A stretch of 64,000 bases of DNA, taken from positions 62,001 to 126,000 of the forward strand of contig NZ_JACSQN010000003.1 of the NCBI RefSeq assembly GCF_014836615.1, written 5' to 3'. The notes beneath the pieces are model-generated. The model ran no database searches, was not told where the DNA came from, and saw only the letters and a list, made by a program, of their open reading frames with translations. This DNA comes from Sporosarcina quadrami. GTDB taxonomy: Bacteria; Bacillota; Bacilli; Bacillales_A; Planococcaceae. Both the position numbers and the translations under genes were made by a program. Position 1 is the stretch's first letter. Every line of letters starts with the position of its first letter. Positions 52,672-61,787 of the stretch are shown here, in pieces.

Positions 52672-53100
52672 TTGGAACAGTTTGAAACAGCATTACCCGA
52701 GCAGTATGAATCATTAAAAAAACAGGCCAACTATACGTCTAGCTGGCGTGAGCGTTTAGAAGCAGTCACAATGTTATCGGCTTATAAACATGACAAAATC
52801 ATAGATTTATTAAAAAATCGCATGCAGCACGATACTGTCAGCAAAGTGCAAATAGCAGCCTATGAAGCACTTGTAGCATTTGGCGAGGACGTTGAGAAGC
52901 CATCACCCGCACGTTTTGATATTATCAAAGGTACAGACAAAATTTTCCTGCGAGTGAAAAAGAGTTTGCCGAAGGACCATACAGTAGAAGACTTTGCTGA
53001 TAAACTAAAACGTATGCGTATAGATGTCTTTGATGCGTATGAAGGCGATAAAGGTGCACAATTTATGAACTGGTTAGAGGAACGTTGGGCAAAACTGTAA
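52672..53100 (+). CDS. HEAT-repeat-like protein, 142 aa
   Basis: Small soluble helical protein. Residues 20-75 form helical pairs resembling HEAT repeats (RERLEAVTMLSAYKHDKIIDLL, SKVQIAAYEALVAFGE given here in part as SKVQIAAYEALVAFG). The basic C-terminal half has KGTDKIFLRVKKSLPKDHTV. TTG start after AAAGAGGTG. Conserved-looking but of unknown function; it closes with its own terminator. Confidence 0.8.
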   Translation: MEQFETALPEQYESLKKQANYTSSWRERLEAVTMLSAYKHDKIIDLLKNRMQHDTVSKVQIAAYEALVAFGEDVEKPSPARFDIIKGTDKIFLRVKKSLPKDHTVEDFADKLKRMRIDVFDAYEGDKGAQFMNWLEERWAKL

Positions 53101-53125
53101 TCAGTAGTTTTGATAGTTATGAAGG

Positions 53126-53166
53126 AAAGTCATTTTCTCCGCTTGTGGAGGGAATGGCTTTTTTTT
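53126..53166 (+). terminator. Terminator of the HEAT-repeat-like gene
   Basis: AAAGTCATT pairs with AATGGCTTT (one wobble), with CTCC/GGAG-like pairing inside, then eight T. Confidence 0.82.
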
Positions 53167-53294
53167 AGATAATCCATCTTTCTTAAGTGATAAAAAAACA
53201 GGCATACTATGTTAATTTAAAAAGATAAAAAGTTGCATTAGCATCTCGATGATCTTCAACTAGTGCGCCCTTTAAAGGCATAAGGTTTGACCAC

Positions 53295-53421
53295 GTTGAT
53301 TTCTGTTCCAGACGGCACGCTTTCCGCGGGCATGGCTTCAGCCTCCTCGTCGCTTCGCTCCTGCGGGGTCTTCTGCTCATGCTATTCCCGCAGGAGTCGT
53401 CCGTCTTCCACTACAATCAAC
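53295..53421. repeat. 127-bp palindromic intergenic repeat element
   Basis: GTTGATT at 53295-53301 and AATCAAC at 53415-53421 are perfect inverted ends. Inside, CGCGGG pairs with CCCGC, and the core CCTCCTCGTCGCTTCGCTCC with a following CTGCGGGGTC is the signature of a repeat element that I know to be scattered in many Bacillales genomes. GC is well above its surroundings. It carries no gene; a nonautonomous mobile or structured RNA element is likely. Confidence 0.8.
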
Positions 53422-53467
53422 TAAGTGAGTAGTTTACGAGAATAGCGCCCGATTGTAGTACGAGTTA

Positions 53468-53802
53468 CTACTTTTTAGTACTGCCTAATAAATAATCCTC
53501 TACCTCTTCTAATTGGTTTGTAAGTAAAACAATACCTTTATTATCAAAAACAAAAGTAGGATGGGTAATCATGCAAATCGAGTGTTTTTTCGAACTTGGT
53601 TGGTATTTGATGGTGTGTCTTCAATTATATCCTCGTACCAAAGAGAATTGATTTTATACGAAAATCCCTTTTCGCCAATTAAGTCATTAATTCTTTTAGA
53701 ATAATCACCAGAAGTCATAGCTTCACTCACATCAAGAGTCCCATCAATACAACTATTGTCCAAGTACGTACCTACATTTCGCAAAAGTACACATGTAGGA
53801 TC
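53468..53802 (-). pseudogene. Frameshifted gene remnant
   Basis: An open frame from 53802 to 53569 ends RKNTRFA. If one A were added to the A6 run on the minus strand near 53587-53592, the frame continues as KKHSICMITHPTFVFDNKG and LLTNQLEEVEDYLLGSTKK to a stop at 53468, giving about 105 residues in all. The 5' end has no ribosome site and an upstream stop, so the N-terminus also looks lost. Product unknown. Confidence 0.6.
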
Positions 53803-53824
53803 TGATTATTTTAGGCGAAAAAAT

Positions 53825-53862
53825 TCCTCCTAACCATTTCAAAAATGAAACGGTCAGGAGGA
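53825..53862 (-). terminator. Terminator of the 202-aa gene
   Basis: On the minus strand TCCTCCTGACCGTTTCA pairs with TGAAATGGTTAGGAGGA (two wobbles) and is followed by ATTTTTT. Confidence 0.9.
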
Positions 53863-53885
53863 TACTAAAAAGCAAACCTTACACC

Positions 53886-54494
53886 TTATTTAAAGGGTGT
53901 TTTTTCGGCTAATTCCAATAGAACATCAAGCCTATCGCCTATAAAACTATATACATAATCATTTGTGACAACATAGAGTCCACTTTCATCCTCTGATCCT
54001 TGACGAACAATCGCCCGGTAATCTTTCACAAGTAATTCTTCTAATTTTTCACCTGTATACCATTTGTTCTTTATTTCATCTGCATATTTCTCTGCATTAC
54101 CTAATTCATTTGTTGATTGTGCGACCAAAATACTCTTTCCTGTTTCAGTATTAGTATATACTGTTTTAATCATTTCCATGTCATCCTGTTTCTCAATTTC
54201 AATGTCTGCAGTTCTTTGTATTTTATCAAAATCATTTTCAATCGTTAAATTTAAATTAATATTTTTCTCAATATCAGAATTGACCAGTTCCCGATAATTT
54301 ATTTCTTCAGAATCATTGTCCGAAGTAACAACTTCTCTTTTTTCATCAACCAATGAGGCTTGATTTTTCAACTCTGTATCTACTTCATTTCCGTTTATTT
54401 CATCTGCGTTGTAAGCGTTTGTATATACAAAAATAGATCCTGCCAAACCAACAACAACTAGTAAGGTTAAAATAGTAAATTTATTTTTTTTCAC
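53886..54494 (-). CDS. Membrane-anchored extracytoplasmic protein, 202 aa
   Basis: An uncleaved signal-anchor or signal peptide (about 5-25) precedes an acidic extracytoplasmic domain rich in Glu, Asp and Asn. The C-terminal 100 residues (TVYTNTETGKSILVAQSTNE, YVVTNDYVYSFIGDRLDVL) look like a small beta-sandwich. I do not recognise a named family. It is coded in the same direction as the preceding secreted peptidoglycan-binding protein, 40 bp away, so both may be one operon. Confidence 0.75.
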   Translation of the reverse strand: MKKNKFTILTLLVVVGLAGSIFVYTNAYNADEINGNEVDTELKNQASLVDEKREVVTSDNDSEEINYRELVNSDIEKNINLNLTIENDFDKIQRTADIEIEKQDDMEMIKTVYTNTETGKSILVAQSTNELGNAEKYADEIKNKWYTGEKLEELLVKDYRAIVRQGSEDESGLYVVTNDYVYSFIGDRLDVLLELAEKTPFK

Positions 54495-54534
54495 TACACT
54501 TCACATCCCATTCTTTTTTATGAAATTCATCTTA

Positions 54535-55038
54535 CTACGGATGAATTTTACCGCTAGATAATAGGGTACAACTTCCACTAACTGGTGGACATGCTTCCAG
54601 CCTATAATGAATATTGCTTTGATCTAGCTCATTTACATACACATGAAGATTTGTCAAAGAATCATGATAATTCAATGTGTAAGAATTAATCCACCATGAT
54701 TTTTGTTTGAATTTTTTCCATGTGGCAGCCCCAGCTATACCATCTACAACAAGACTATTTTTAGATTGAAAATCTCTCAAAACTGTATATGTTGTTTGTC
54801 CAAAAACACCATCAATCCCTCCCGATTGATCAAATTTTATAGAATTATATTCAGTGGCATAAAGAAAGGATTGCAAACCGCGTACAGCAGATCCTGAAGT
54901 CTGATAATCATATCCAATAACTCTAAATTTCCCCCAATCATACCCACCCGACGCTGCTTGCACCTCTTCAACTTTCATCGAAGGTAAAACAAATAATACC
55001 ATAATAAAAACTATAACTAATTTTTTCAACCGAAACAA
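54535..55038 (-). CDS. Secreted protein with peptidoglycan-binding domain
   Basis: A signal peptide (about 1-28) ends VQAAS. A PG_binding_1 three-helix domain (about 40-105: SGSAVRGLQSFLYATEY, GGIDGVFGQTTYTVLRDFQ, VDGIAGAATWKKF) follows, then a C-terminal domain with two Cys (EACPPVSGSC). TTG 55038 has GAAAGGAG 9 nt upstream; the frame extends 54 bp upstream. 167 aa. Probably wall-attached; partner enzyme not present. Confidence 0.82.
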   Translation of the reverse strand: MFRLKKLVIVFIMVLFVLPSMKVEEVQAASGGYDWGKFRVIGYDYQTSGSAVRGLQSFLYATEYNSIKFDQSGGIDGVFGQTTYTVLRDFQSKNSLVVDGIAGAATWKKFKQKSWWINSYTLNYHDSLTNLHVYVNELDQSNIHYRLEACPPVSGSCTLLSSGKIHP

Positions 55039-55501
55039 TTCATTCTGCTCCTTTCTCGTTCTATAATATTGAATATTACAATTATAGCACAAATATAATT
55101 ATTTAGTTGTTCTACTTCAACTTCATAAAAAATAATTCGGAAGGGCTAGAAAATTTAATAATTTTAACTATGACTTTCAATCTGCGCTTTCAAACTCCTA
55201 ACGTTTCAAATGTTGATTGATAGAAAGCAGAAATAACAAATACCTCTTTCACTAACGGGTTCGGTTGATGGGGAGAAAACGTTAAAACACATCATTTTAT
55301 ATCCTAATCAGCATATGATTCGCACCATAATTAACAGCATAAAAAGCATTAAAAACGCACAGTGTTACATCACACCTGTGCGTTTTTACTTGCCGTATTC
55401 TGTTGTAGTTACTTGTTACACAATCGCGTCCATTTGCTGTTAAAAATATAGGAACAATAATATTTAAAGGTAGATACATTAAGCAACAGATTCTGTCTTC
55501 T
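55039..55501. other. 463-bp intergenic region with one strong hairpin
   Basis: AAAAACGCACAG (55351-55362) pairs perfectly with CTGTGCGTTTTT (55376-55387), a terminator usable on both strands. The 5' end of the region must hold the promoter of the secreted-protein gene, but no clear -35/-10 pair is seen. No supported gene lies here. Confidence 0.65.
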
Positions 55502-55693
55502 TTAGTTTTCTTTTATAAAAGTAAAGCCAAATAAAAAAACAGACCAAGATACTAGGGGTAAAAATGTCATATATATTGTTGGAATCTCTGTGATTAGCGG
55601 AAGTAATATTACTGCTACAATAGTCGGCACCATAATAAAGAAAAGCATTCTAACTACTTTATTTTTAAAACTTAGTTCAAACCTATCGCCCAT
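55502..55693 (-). CDS. Small membrane protein, 63 aa
   Basis: Two predicted helices (about 13-33 and 39-58). ATG with AAGGGGCGAGG upstream. Unknown function. It ends 114 bp before the hairpin at 55351-55387, which could be its terminator. Confidence 0.65.
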   Translation of the reverse strand: MGDRFELSFKNKVVRMLFFIMVPTIVAVILLPLITEIPTIYMTFLPLVSWSVFLFGFTFIKEN

Positions 55694-55891
55694 AAACCTC
55701 GCCCCTTTTTCTTTAATCTGGCCCGTTTGTTGACTTCTGAAAAATTAGAATCTAACACAAGTATACCAGAACTTTGCTGCAGGAATCTAAAAAATGAAAA
55801 AATTGAAACTGTTGACTGAAAATAATGATTTATAACACACATAAAATGAAGTATACTTATGTCAAACTTCGCAAGTAGATGGGAGATGACA

Positions 55892-57631
55892 ATGTTGGAT
55901 TTACTTGTGATCATGCTGGAGCGGGTCGGCACAATCGTGGCGGTGGCATTCATCCTCACGCGCTTCCGATTCTTTAAAAATATGGTGCATCAAGACTTGC
56001 TGTCCCGAAAACAGGAAATCACAGCGATTCTGTTTTTCGGGTTCTTTGGCATCATTGGCACGTATTTTGGGGTTGCATTCAATACGCAGACACTGAACTT
56101 CAATAGCGTAGCTATTGAATTGAAAACGGATGAAGCAATCGCCAATTCACGCGTTATCGGAATTGTCGTAGCAGGCCTTCTTGGTGGTTATCGTGTCGGT
56201 ATCGGTGCAGGTTTGATTGCCGGATTACATAGGATGTCGCTCGGCGGGTTTACTGCAATATCATGCGGTCTCTCGACAATCATTTCGGGAATCTTAGCCG
56301 CAGCTTTTTATAAACGCGGCAAACATATAAAGCCGATGACCGCTTTTGGTATCGGTGCTTTTGCTGAAACCCTCCAGATGGGCTTGATTCTGCTCATTGC
56401 CGAGCCGTTTGAAAAAGCATGGTCACTCGTTCAGACAATCGGACTTCCAATGATTCTTGCAAATGGTATTGGGACAGCGATATTCATGCTAATCGTCTAT
56501 AACGTTATTAGTGACCAGGAGAAAGCGACTGCGCTTCAAGCTCAAAAAACGTTGCGTATCGCAGACCAGACACTCGGCTATTTGCGAAAAGGCATGAATG
56601 TTGAAACGGCCAATGCTGTCTGTACGATTCTGTTCCGTGAATTGCAACCGAGCGCAGTCGCCATGACGAACAAAACTGAAATCCTTGCGCATGTGGGGAT
56701 GGCAGACGATCATCACAAAGCAAATAGTGACTTGCAAACAGCTGTGACAAAGGAAGTCCTCATTCATGGACAACTCCTTGTTGCTGGTGAAAAGACCATT
56801 CACTGTGTTCAGGAAGATTGTCCGTTAGGTGCAGTCGTAATCGCTCCACTTAAGCTGCGGGATGAAACGATCGGAACGTTGAAATTGTACTATCCATCTG
56901 AAAAGGCGATTACGAACGTGACAATCGAACTTATTGCAGGTTTAAGTTCTTTATTAAGCAATCAAATCGAAATTGCTGAAGCGGAGCATGCCTATCAATT
57001 AGCAAAAGATGCAGAAATTAAAGCGCTTCAGGCACAAATCAGTCCGCATTTTCTGTTCAATTCAATGAATATCATCGTTTCGCTTATACGGACGAACCCT
57101 GACGAAGCGCGTAAGTTATTAATGTCTTTATCGTACTTCCTGAGACAGAATCTAGAAGGGACGACTGCGAAGAAAGTGACACTTGAACAGGAACTTGCTC
57201 ATGTGGAAGCCTATCTGAAAATTGAAGAGGCGCGGTTTATTGATAAATTAAAAGTGCGTATAGATGTGGATCCTTCCATTCTGCAAGAATCGATCCCGCC
57301 GCTCACACTACAACCGCTTGTTGAAAATGCGATAAAGCATGGCATTAAAGATATGGAGAAGGGTAGTATCGTACAAATCAGTATTAAAGATAGTGGTGAG
57401 TCCATCGATATCATCATTCAAGATAATGGAGCGGGCATTACAAAAGAACGTTTGTCATTGCTTTGTGAAAATGTAATAGAATCGGAAACAGGTACTGGGA
57501 TGGGGCTTTATAATGTGAACCGGCGACTGAAGATGACATTTGGTAATGAGTCCGCATTGCATATTGAAAGCCGCAATGAGCAGGGAACGGAAATTTCATT
57601 CCAAATTCCGAAAATGGGGGTGGCGGTATGA
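55892..57631 (+). CDS. lytS: LytS-type sensor histidine kinase
   Basis: 579-aa sensor. Six or more N-terminal membrane segments form the 5TM-5TMR_LYT domain (about 1-195, with NSRVIGIVVAGLLGGYRVG). A GAF-like domain (about 220-350) follows, then the HisK_6 kinase core with ISPHFLFNSMN, LVENAIKHGI and the GTGMGLYNV ATP lid. ATG 55892, 6 nt after GGGAG, is the preferred start. Its stop overlaps lytT (ATGA). LytS-type kinases sense extracellular pyruvate or membrane-potential changes. Confidence 0.93.
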   Translation: MLDLLVIMLERVGTIVAVAFILTRFRFFKNMVHQDLLSRKQEITAILFFGFFGIIGTYFGVAFNTQTLNFNSVAIELKTDEAIANSRVIGIVVAGLLGGYRVGIGAGLIAGLHRMSLGGFTAISCGLSTIISGILAAAFYKRGKHIKPMTAFGIGAFAETLQMGLILLIAEPFEKAWSLVQTIGLPMILANGIGTAIFMLIVYNVISDQEKATALQAQKTLRIADQTLGYLRKGMNVETANAVCTILFRELQPSAVAMTNKTEILAHVGMADDHHKANSDLQTAVTKEVLIHGQLLVAGEKTIHCVQEDCPLGAVVIAPLKLRDETIGTLKLYYPSEKAITNVTIELIAGLSSLLSNQIEIAEAEHAYQLAKDAEIKALQAQISPHFLFNSMNIIVSLIRTNPDEARKLLMSLSYFLRQNLEGTTAKKVTLEQELAHVEAYLKIEEARFIDKLKVRIDVDPSILQESIPPLTLQPLVENAIKHGIKDMEKGSIVQISIKDSGESIDIIIQDNGAGITKERLSLLCENVIESETGTGMGLYNVNRRLKMTFGNESALHIESRNEQGTEISFQIPKMGVAV

Positions 57632-58359
57632 ACCGGACAATCAAAGTCCTCGTTGTAGATGATGAACGGTATGCACGTGAAGAAATGATTTTTTTGCTGG
57701 AACAACAACCATTTATACAAGTCGTAGGAGAGGCGGATTCAGGGGAGTCCGCAATTATGAAAGCGATTCAGTTGCAGCCAGATGTGCTGTTTTTGGACGT
57801 GGAGATGCCCAAGATGAATGGCATGGAAGCTGCGAAAGCATTAATGGAGCTAAAGAAAGTGCCTCTCATCGTCTTTGCGACAGCGTATCCTCAATTTGCC
57901 GCGGAAGCGTTTCGCATCAATGCGATTGATTATCTATTGAAACCGTATGATGAAGAGCAAGTGAAGCAAGCAGTCATTCGGATACAGGACAAGTTATTGC
58001 CGAAAGAGCAAATTGGCACAGTTGGACGACCGGGGAAATTGGCCGTCGAAAAGGACGGGGAAATTGATTATATTCCGATCCAGGAAATCCTTTACATGTT
58101 CCGTGATGAAAAAGTGACGAAAGTGTTGACTAAAGGCAATGAATACGAGTTACGAACGTCATTGAAAGAGCTTGAAAGTAGATTAATGCCTTTTTCATTT
58201 TTCCGCATACATAAAGGGTATATTGTCAATTTGCAGCATGTGAAACGGCTGACGCCATGGTTTAACGGAGCCTATCAACTTGAACTAGATGGTCGCACTG
58301 AGAAATTGTCGGTCAGCAGAAATTATGTCCGTGATTTGCGGCAACAGTTGGAAGTCTAG
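57628..58359 (+). CDS. lytT: LytTR family response regulator
   Basis: 243-aa partner of LytS. A receiver domain (1-120) with acceptor D57 (VLFLDVEMPKMNG) and pocket VVDDER is followed by a LytTR DNA-binding domain (about 140-240: FRIHKGYIVNLQHVKRL, LSVSRNYVRDLRQQL). It overlaps the lytS end by 4 bp. The downstream gap contains three evenly spaced sites that fit LytTR binding, so cstA is the likely target. Confidence 0.93.
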   Translation: MNRTIKVLVVDDERYAREEMIFLLEQQPFIQVVGEADSGESAIMKAIQLQPDVLFLDVEMPKMNGMEAAKALMELKKVPLIVFATAYPQFAAEAFRINAIDYLLKPYDEEQVKQAVIRIQDKLLPKEQIGTVGRPGKLAVEKDGEIDYIPIQEILYMFRDEKVTKVLTKGNEYELRTSLKELESRLMPFSFFRIHKGYIVNLQHVKRLTPWFNGAYQLELDGRTEKLSVSRNYVRDLRQQLEV

Positions 58360-58364
58360 CAAAT

Positions 58365-58417
58365 TACACGTTAATTCGACAAATATACATGTTAATCTTC
58401 ATTTAGAGCATGTTAGG
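58365..58417 (+). promoter_or_regulatory. Three direct repeats, likely LytTR binding sites
   Basis: TACACGTTAAT (58365), TACATGTTAAT (58386) and AGCATGTTAGG (58407) start exactly 21 bp apart, i.e. two helical turns, upstream of cstA. LytTR regulators bind direct repeats with about this spacing. A TAAACT near 58451 could be the -10 of the controlled promoter. Confidence 0.75.
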
Positions 58418-58493
58418 AAAAAAATGACCGTTTTTAGAACATTTACTCTAAACTGAATGAAACCGCTAACATTCAGGGAAGGGGAAATGAATA

Positions 58494-59954
58494 GTGTACA
58501 CGTTTTTATTTGGGATTGTCTTATTGATAGTGGGGTATTTCACGTACGGTAAATTTATTGAGAAAATGTTTGGAGTGAAGGAAGACCGTGCGACACCGGC
58601 TTATACGAGTGGGGATGGCGTAGATTATGTACCGATGAGCACGAAGAAAAACTCGCTCATACAGCTTTTGAATATTGCAGGGGTAGGCCCGATTTTCGGA
58701 CCGATTATGGGAGCGCTTTATGGACCAATCGCTTTCATCTGGATCGTTGTTGGCGCAATTTTTGCAGGAGCAGTGCATGACTATTTGACGGGTATGATTT
58801 CCATCCGTAATCGTGGAGCGCATTTGCCGGAGCTAGCAGGTAAATTCTTGGGGAAATTCATGAAACACGTAGTGAATGCATTTGCAATTCTTCTATTATT
58901 ACTTGTGGGTACTGTGTTTGTTTCTGCACCGGCCGGATTACTCTATAATCTGATGAACGGTTGGATGGCGATGGGTATTATCGTGACACTGATCTTCGGT
59001 TATTATATATTGGCTACATTAATGCCAATCGATAAAATCATTGGCCGTTTCTACCCGGTTTTCGGTGCATTGTTAATCATCAGTGCAGTAGGGGTCGGGG
59101 GTATGATGCTTGTTAAAGGGGTTTCAATTCCAGAATTGTCGTTAACGAACTTCCACCCTGACAACTTGCCGATCTTCCCGTTATTGTTCTTGACGATTTC
59201 TTGTGGAGCACTTTCAGGTTTCCATGCGACACAGTCACCGATCATTTCACGTACGACACAAAAAGAAGGACAAGGACGTAAAATTTTCTACGGAATGATG
59301 ATTGCTGAAGCGATTATTGCAATGATCTGGGCAGCAGCAGGAATGGCTTTATTCAACGGCTACGGCGGGTTGAATGAAATGCTTGCAGCAGGAGGACCAG
59401 CGTTAATCGTAAGTGAAGCTTCTACAATGATGCTTGGGGCAGTTGGTGGAACACTTGCAATTCTAGGAGTAATCATTCTTCCAATCACTTCAGGTGATAC
59501 GGCGTTCCGAAGTGCACGTATGATCATCGCGGACTATATCAAGTTCCCACAGGCTAAAATTACAAGCCGTCTATGGATTGCTGTACCATTGTTCGCAGTT
59601 TCAATCATTTTGACACAAGTCGATTTTAATATCTTATGGCGCTACTTCTCGTGGGCAAACCAATCGACAGCAGTTATCGCATTATTCGTCGGAGCGATGT
59701 ATCTGTTCATTGCCAAGAAGAATTACTGGGTTGCTTTAATACCTGGAACTTTCATGCTTATGGCGACGACTACGTATATATTGAACGCGACAATCGGATT
59801 CGGTTTACCGATGAACGTAGCTTATATAGGTGCAACAGTCATTTCTATTTTCTTAGTCGTATTATTCTTCTTCGCTGCAGTGAAAGCGCGTGCTGCTCAA
59901 ATTCCATTGGAAGAAGACATCACGAATTGGAAGGGATTACAGTTTAATGAATGA
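58494..59954 (+). CDS. cstA: CstA family transporter (probable pyruvate uptake)
   Basis: 486-aa carrier with about 13 membrane helices. Family marks are NIAGVGPIFGPIMGALYGP, HDYLTGMISIRNRG, GFHATQSPIISRTTQ and FGYYILATLMPIDK. In Escherichia coli the related BtsT and CstA import pyruvate, and BtsT is induced by the LytS/LytR-type BtsSR system. The neighbouring lytST and the phased sites suggest the same logic. GTG start with GGAAGGGG. Ends with its own terminator. Confidence 0.9.
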   Translation: MYTFLFGIVLLIVGYFTYGKFIEKMFGVKEDRATPAYTSGDGVDYVPMSTKKNSLIQLLNIAGVGPIFGPIMGALYGPIAFIWIVVGAIFAGAVHDYLTGMISIRNRGAHLPELAGKFLGKFMKHVVNAFAILLLLLVGTVFVSAPAGLLYNLMNGWMAMGIIVTLIFGYYILATLMPIDKIIGRFYPVFGALLIISAVGVGGMMLVKGVSIPELSLTNFHPDNLPIFPLLFLTISCGALSGFHATQSPIISRTTQKEGQGRKIFYGMMIAEAIIAMIWAAAGMALFNGYGGLNEMLAAGGPALIVSEASTMMLGAVGGTLAILGVIILPITSGDTAFRSARMIIADYIKFPQAKITSRLWIAVPLFAVSIILTQVDFNILWRYFSWANQSTAVIALFVGAMYLFIAKKNYWVALIPGTFMLMATTTYILNATIGFGLPMNVAYIGATVISIFLVVLFFFAAVKARAAQIPLEEDITNWKGLQFNE

Positions 59955-59958
59955 TGTA

Positions 59959-59985
59959 AGAGGCGGCCGTCATGGTCGCCTCTTT
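59959..59985 (+). terminator. Terminator of cstA
   Basis: AGAGGCGGCC (59959-59968) pairs with GGTCGCCTCT (59974-59983; one wobble), then TT. The convergent gene ends immediately after it. Confidence 0.8.
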
Positions 59986-60732
59986 CTACATATACCACAA
60001 TAATTCTTTCTTCATTTTTTTTCCTTTTTCATTCCTTTTGTCAATAATTTTCCAAATGCCGTTCTCCATTTTTGCTTGATAGTAGAAGTTCGTACCGTCT
60101 GTTCTTTTAAATAAAATAAACGCTTCATCGTCTTTAACGAACGTAACGGGATTGATGACATTCTTAAATGGAGGTTCGGTTTCTGGACTCAAAATGCTCA
60201 TGACGATTTCTTCGGCAATTGCTGCTAACGAGTTGAAATCATTTTGTTTTTCAGCCTTATACCGGAGCTGGTTGTAGTCGTATCGTTTGTACGGTAGTAA
60301 ATTAAAATGAAAAGACTGCTTAATATCAATGAGTGTTTCTTTATAAAAAGCTAACATTTTCTTTTCTTCGTCATCACCTTCATGAGAGAAGTTAAGCATC
60401 TCTACTCCTGTCGGATTGATGTTGAAGCGAATTGTCTCTTTGCCGTACGGTGGATTGTTTGCAGTTTCAAATGTGTTTACTTGCACATCAACAGTGAATG
60501 TGAATCCACCTTGTTCATCCCGTTTGATATCTACAATCTTGGCATCGAACAGACCATACGATTTGTCATAGCCATAATGCCCGATGATTGCATCAGAAAC
60601 GAAAGGATCCAGCATCGTAAGAAAAGCGTCTTTTAAAGAATCGTTGTTGACTGCCGAGTTGGCGCTTGATGGCGTTGGAAGTGTAAATGCTGAAAGTGCA
60701 AGAAGAATTAGTAGGATAACGGCCTTTTTCAC
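59986..60732 (-). CDS. Secreted DUF3888-like protein
   Basis: 248 aa with a signal peptide (about 1-24, ending SSANS). A middle domain (DSLKDAFLTMLDPFVSDAIIG shown in part: AFLTMLDPFVSDAII, then GYDKSYGLFDAKIVDIKRD) resembles the DUF3888 domain of Bacillus secreted proteins; a C-terminal domain (FILFKRTDGTNFYYQAKM, IWKIIDKRNE) looks like an NTF2-type fold. Function unknown. Ribosome site AGGAGG. Confidence 0.78.
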   Translation of the reverse strand: MKKAVILLILLALSAFTLPTPSSANSAVNNDSLKDAFLTMLDPFVSDAIIGHYGYDKSYGLFDAKIVDIKRDEQGGFTFTVDVQVNTFETANNPPYGKETIRFNINPTGVEMLNFSHEGDDEEKKMLAFYKETLIDIKQSFHFNLLPYKRYDYNQLRYKAEKQNDFNSLAAIAEEIVMSILSPETEPPFKNVINPVTFVKDDEAFILFKRTDGTNFYYQAKMENGIWKIIDKRNEKGKKMKKELLWYM

Positions 60733-60883
60733 GAAGAATACCTCCTAACCTGGTTTTGTCGTTAGGATTGCCTGTATAACGCAAACGATACAATAAATTT
60801 CTTGTCGATGAAATTTATGCTCGTCAATTGTTGATGGTACGCTATAATGAAAGGAAAACTTGTCTTGGGCAACGGGGGATCAT

Positions 60884-61765
60884 ATGAAGAAATATATTGG
60901 AGAAATCGGATTGTTTATTACAGCGATTATTTGGGGTAGTGGATTTGTAGGAAGTGCTGTTGCATTAGAATCGTATACGCCATATCAAATTTTAGCAGGA
61001 CGATTTTTGATTGGTGTTGTGTTATTATGCGCAGTTTTTCACAAAAAGTTAACGGTCATTTCGAAAAGCGCATTGATCAAAGGATCTGTGCTAGGAATTT
61101 TTTTATACATCGCCTTTGCGTTGCAGACGGTCGGGCTGCAATATACGACGCCTTCAAAAAATGCATTTTTGACAGCGGTAAATGTTGTTATTGTGCCGTT
61201 TATAGGTTTGGCCATATACAAACGAAAGCTGGACGTATTTGAAGTTGTGGGAGCCTTTTTAGCGATGTTCGGTGTAGCCGTGTTGTCGCTCCAACTATCC
61301 GCGGACATTAATATCGGTGATTTCTTATCATTCTGCTGTGCAATTGCTTTCGCGTTCCATATTTTTTACACGTCGCAGTTTGTGAAACAGGAAGATCCTA
61401 TTATTTTGACAATCGTGCAAATGGGTATGGCGACTTTCATAGGTATTATCGTTGTGCTCGGGAAAGGCGAAACTACTTTCAGTATGCAACCAGGCGCTTT
61501 AACGTCGTTACTCTATTTAGGAATCTTTTCGACGACGATTGCATTTTTATTGCAGACGGTTTCTCAGAAATTCATCACAGAAACCAAAGCCGCAATTATC
61601 CTATCGACGGAATCATTATGGGGTATGGTGTTTTCTGTCATCATTTTAAGTGAAGTACTTACACTTAAGATGGGCATTGGTGCTATTTTGATACTCGCGG
61701 CGATCATTTTATCGGAAACAAAATTAAGTTTTTTATCGAAAGGAAAAATGAAGCGGATTACTTGA
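60884..61765 (+). CDS. EamA/DMT family exporter
   Basis: 293-aa drug/metabolite transporter with ten predicted helices in two EamA halves. The N-terminal GLFITAIIWGSGFVGSAVAL and the QTVGLQYTTPSKNAFLTAVN segment match YhbE/YdcZ-like members, and the second half has LGIFSTTIAFLLQTVSQK. ATG 60884 with GGGGGA upstream; an earlier in-frame ATG lacks a ribosome site. Substrate unknown, probably an amino acid or amine. Confidence 0.88.
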   Translation: MKKYIGEIGLFITAIIWGSGFVGSAVALESYTPYQILAGRFLIGVVLLCAVFHKKLTVISKSALIKGSVLGIFLYIAFALQTVGLQYTTPSKNAFLTAVNVVIVPFIGLAIYKRKLDVFEVVGAFLAMFGVAVLSLQLSADINIGDFLSFCCAIAFAFHIFYTSQFVKQEDPIILTIVQMGMATFIGIIVVLGKGETTFSMQPGALTSLLYLGIFSTTIAFLLQTVSQKFITETKAAIILSTESLWGMVFSVIILSEVLTLKMGIGAILILAAIILSETKLSFLSKGKMKRIT

Positions 61766-61787
61766 GTAGATTTACATTGCTCTGCGC

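Noticed and set aside
55297..55479. 60-codon minus-strand gene
   Set aside because: It crosses the strong hairpin at 55351-55387 and has no ribosome site.
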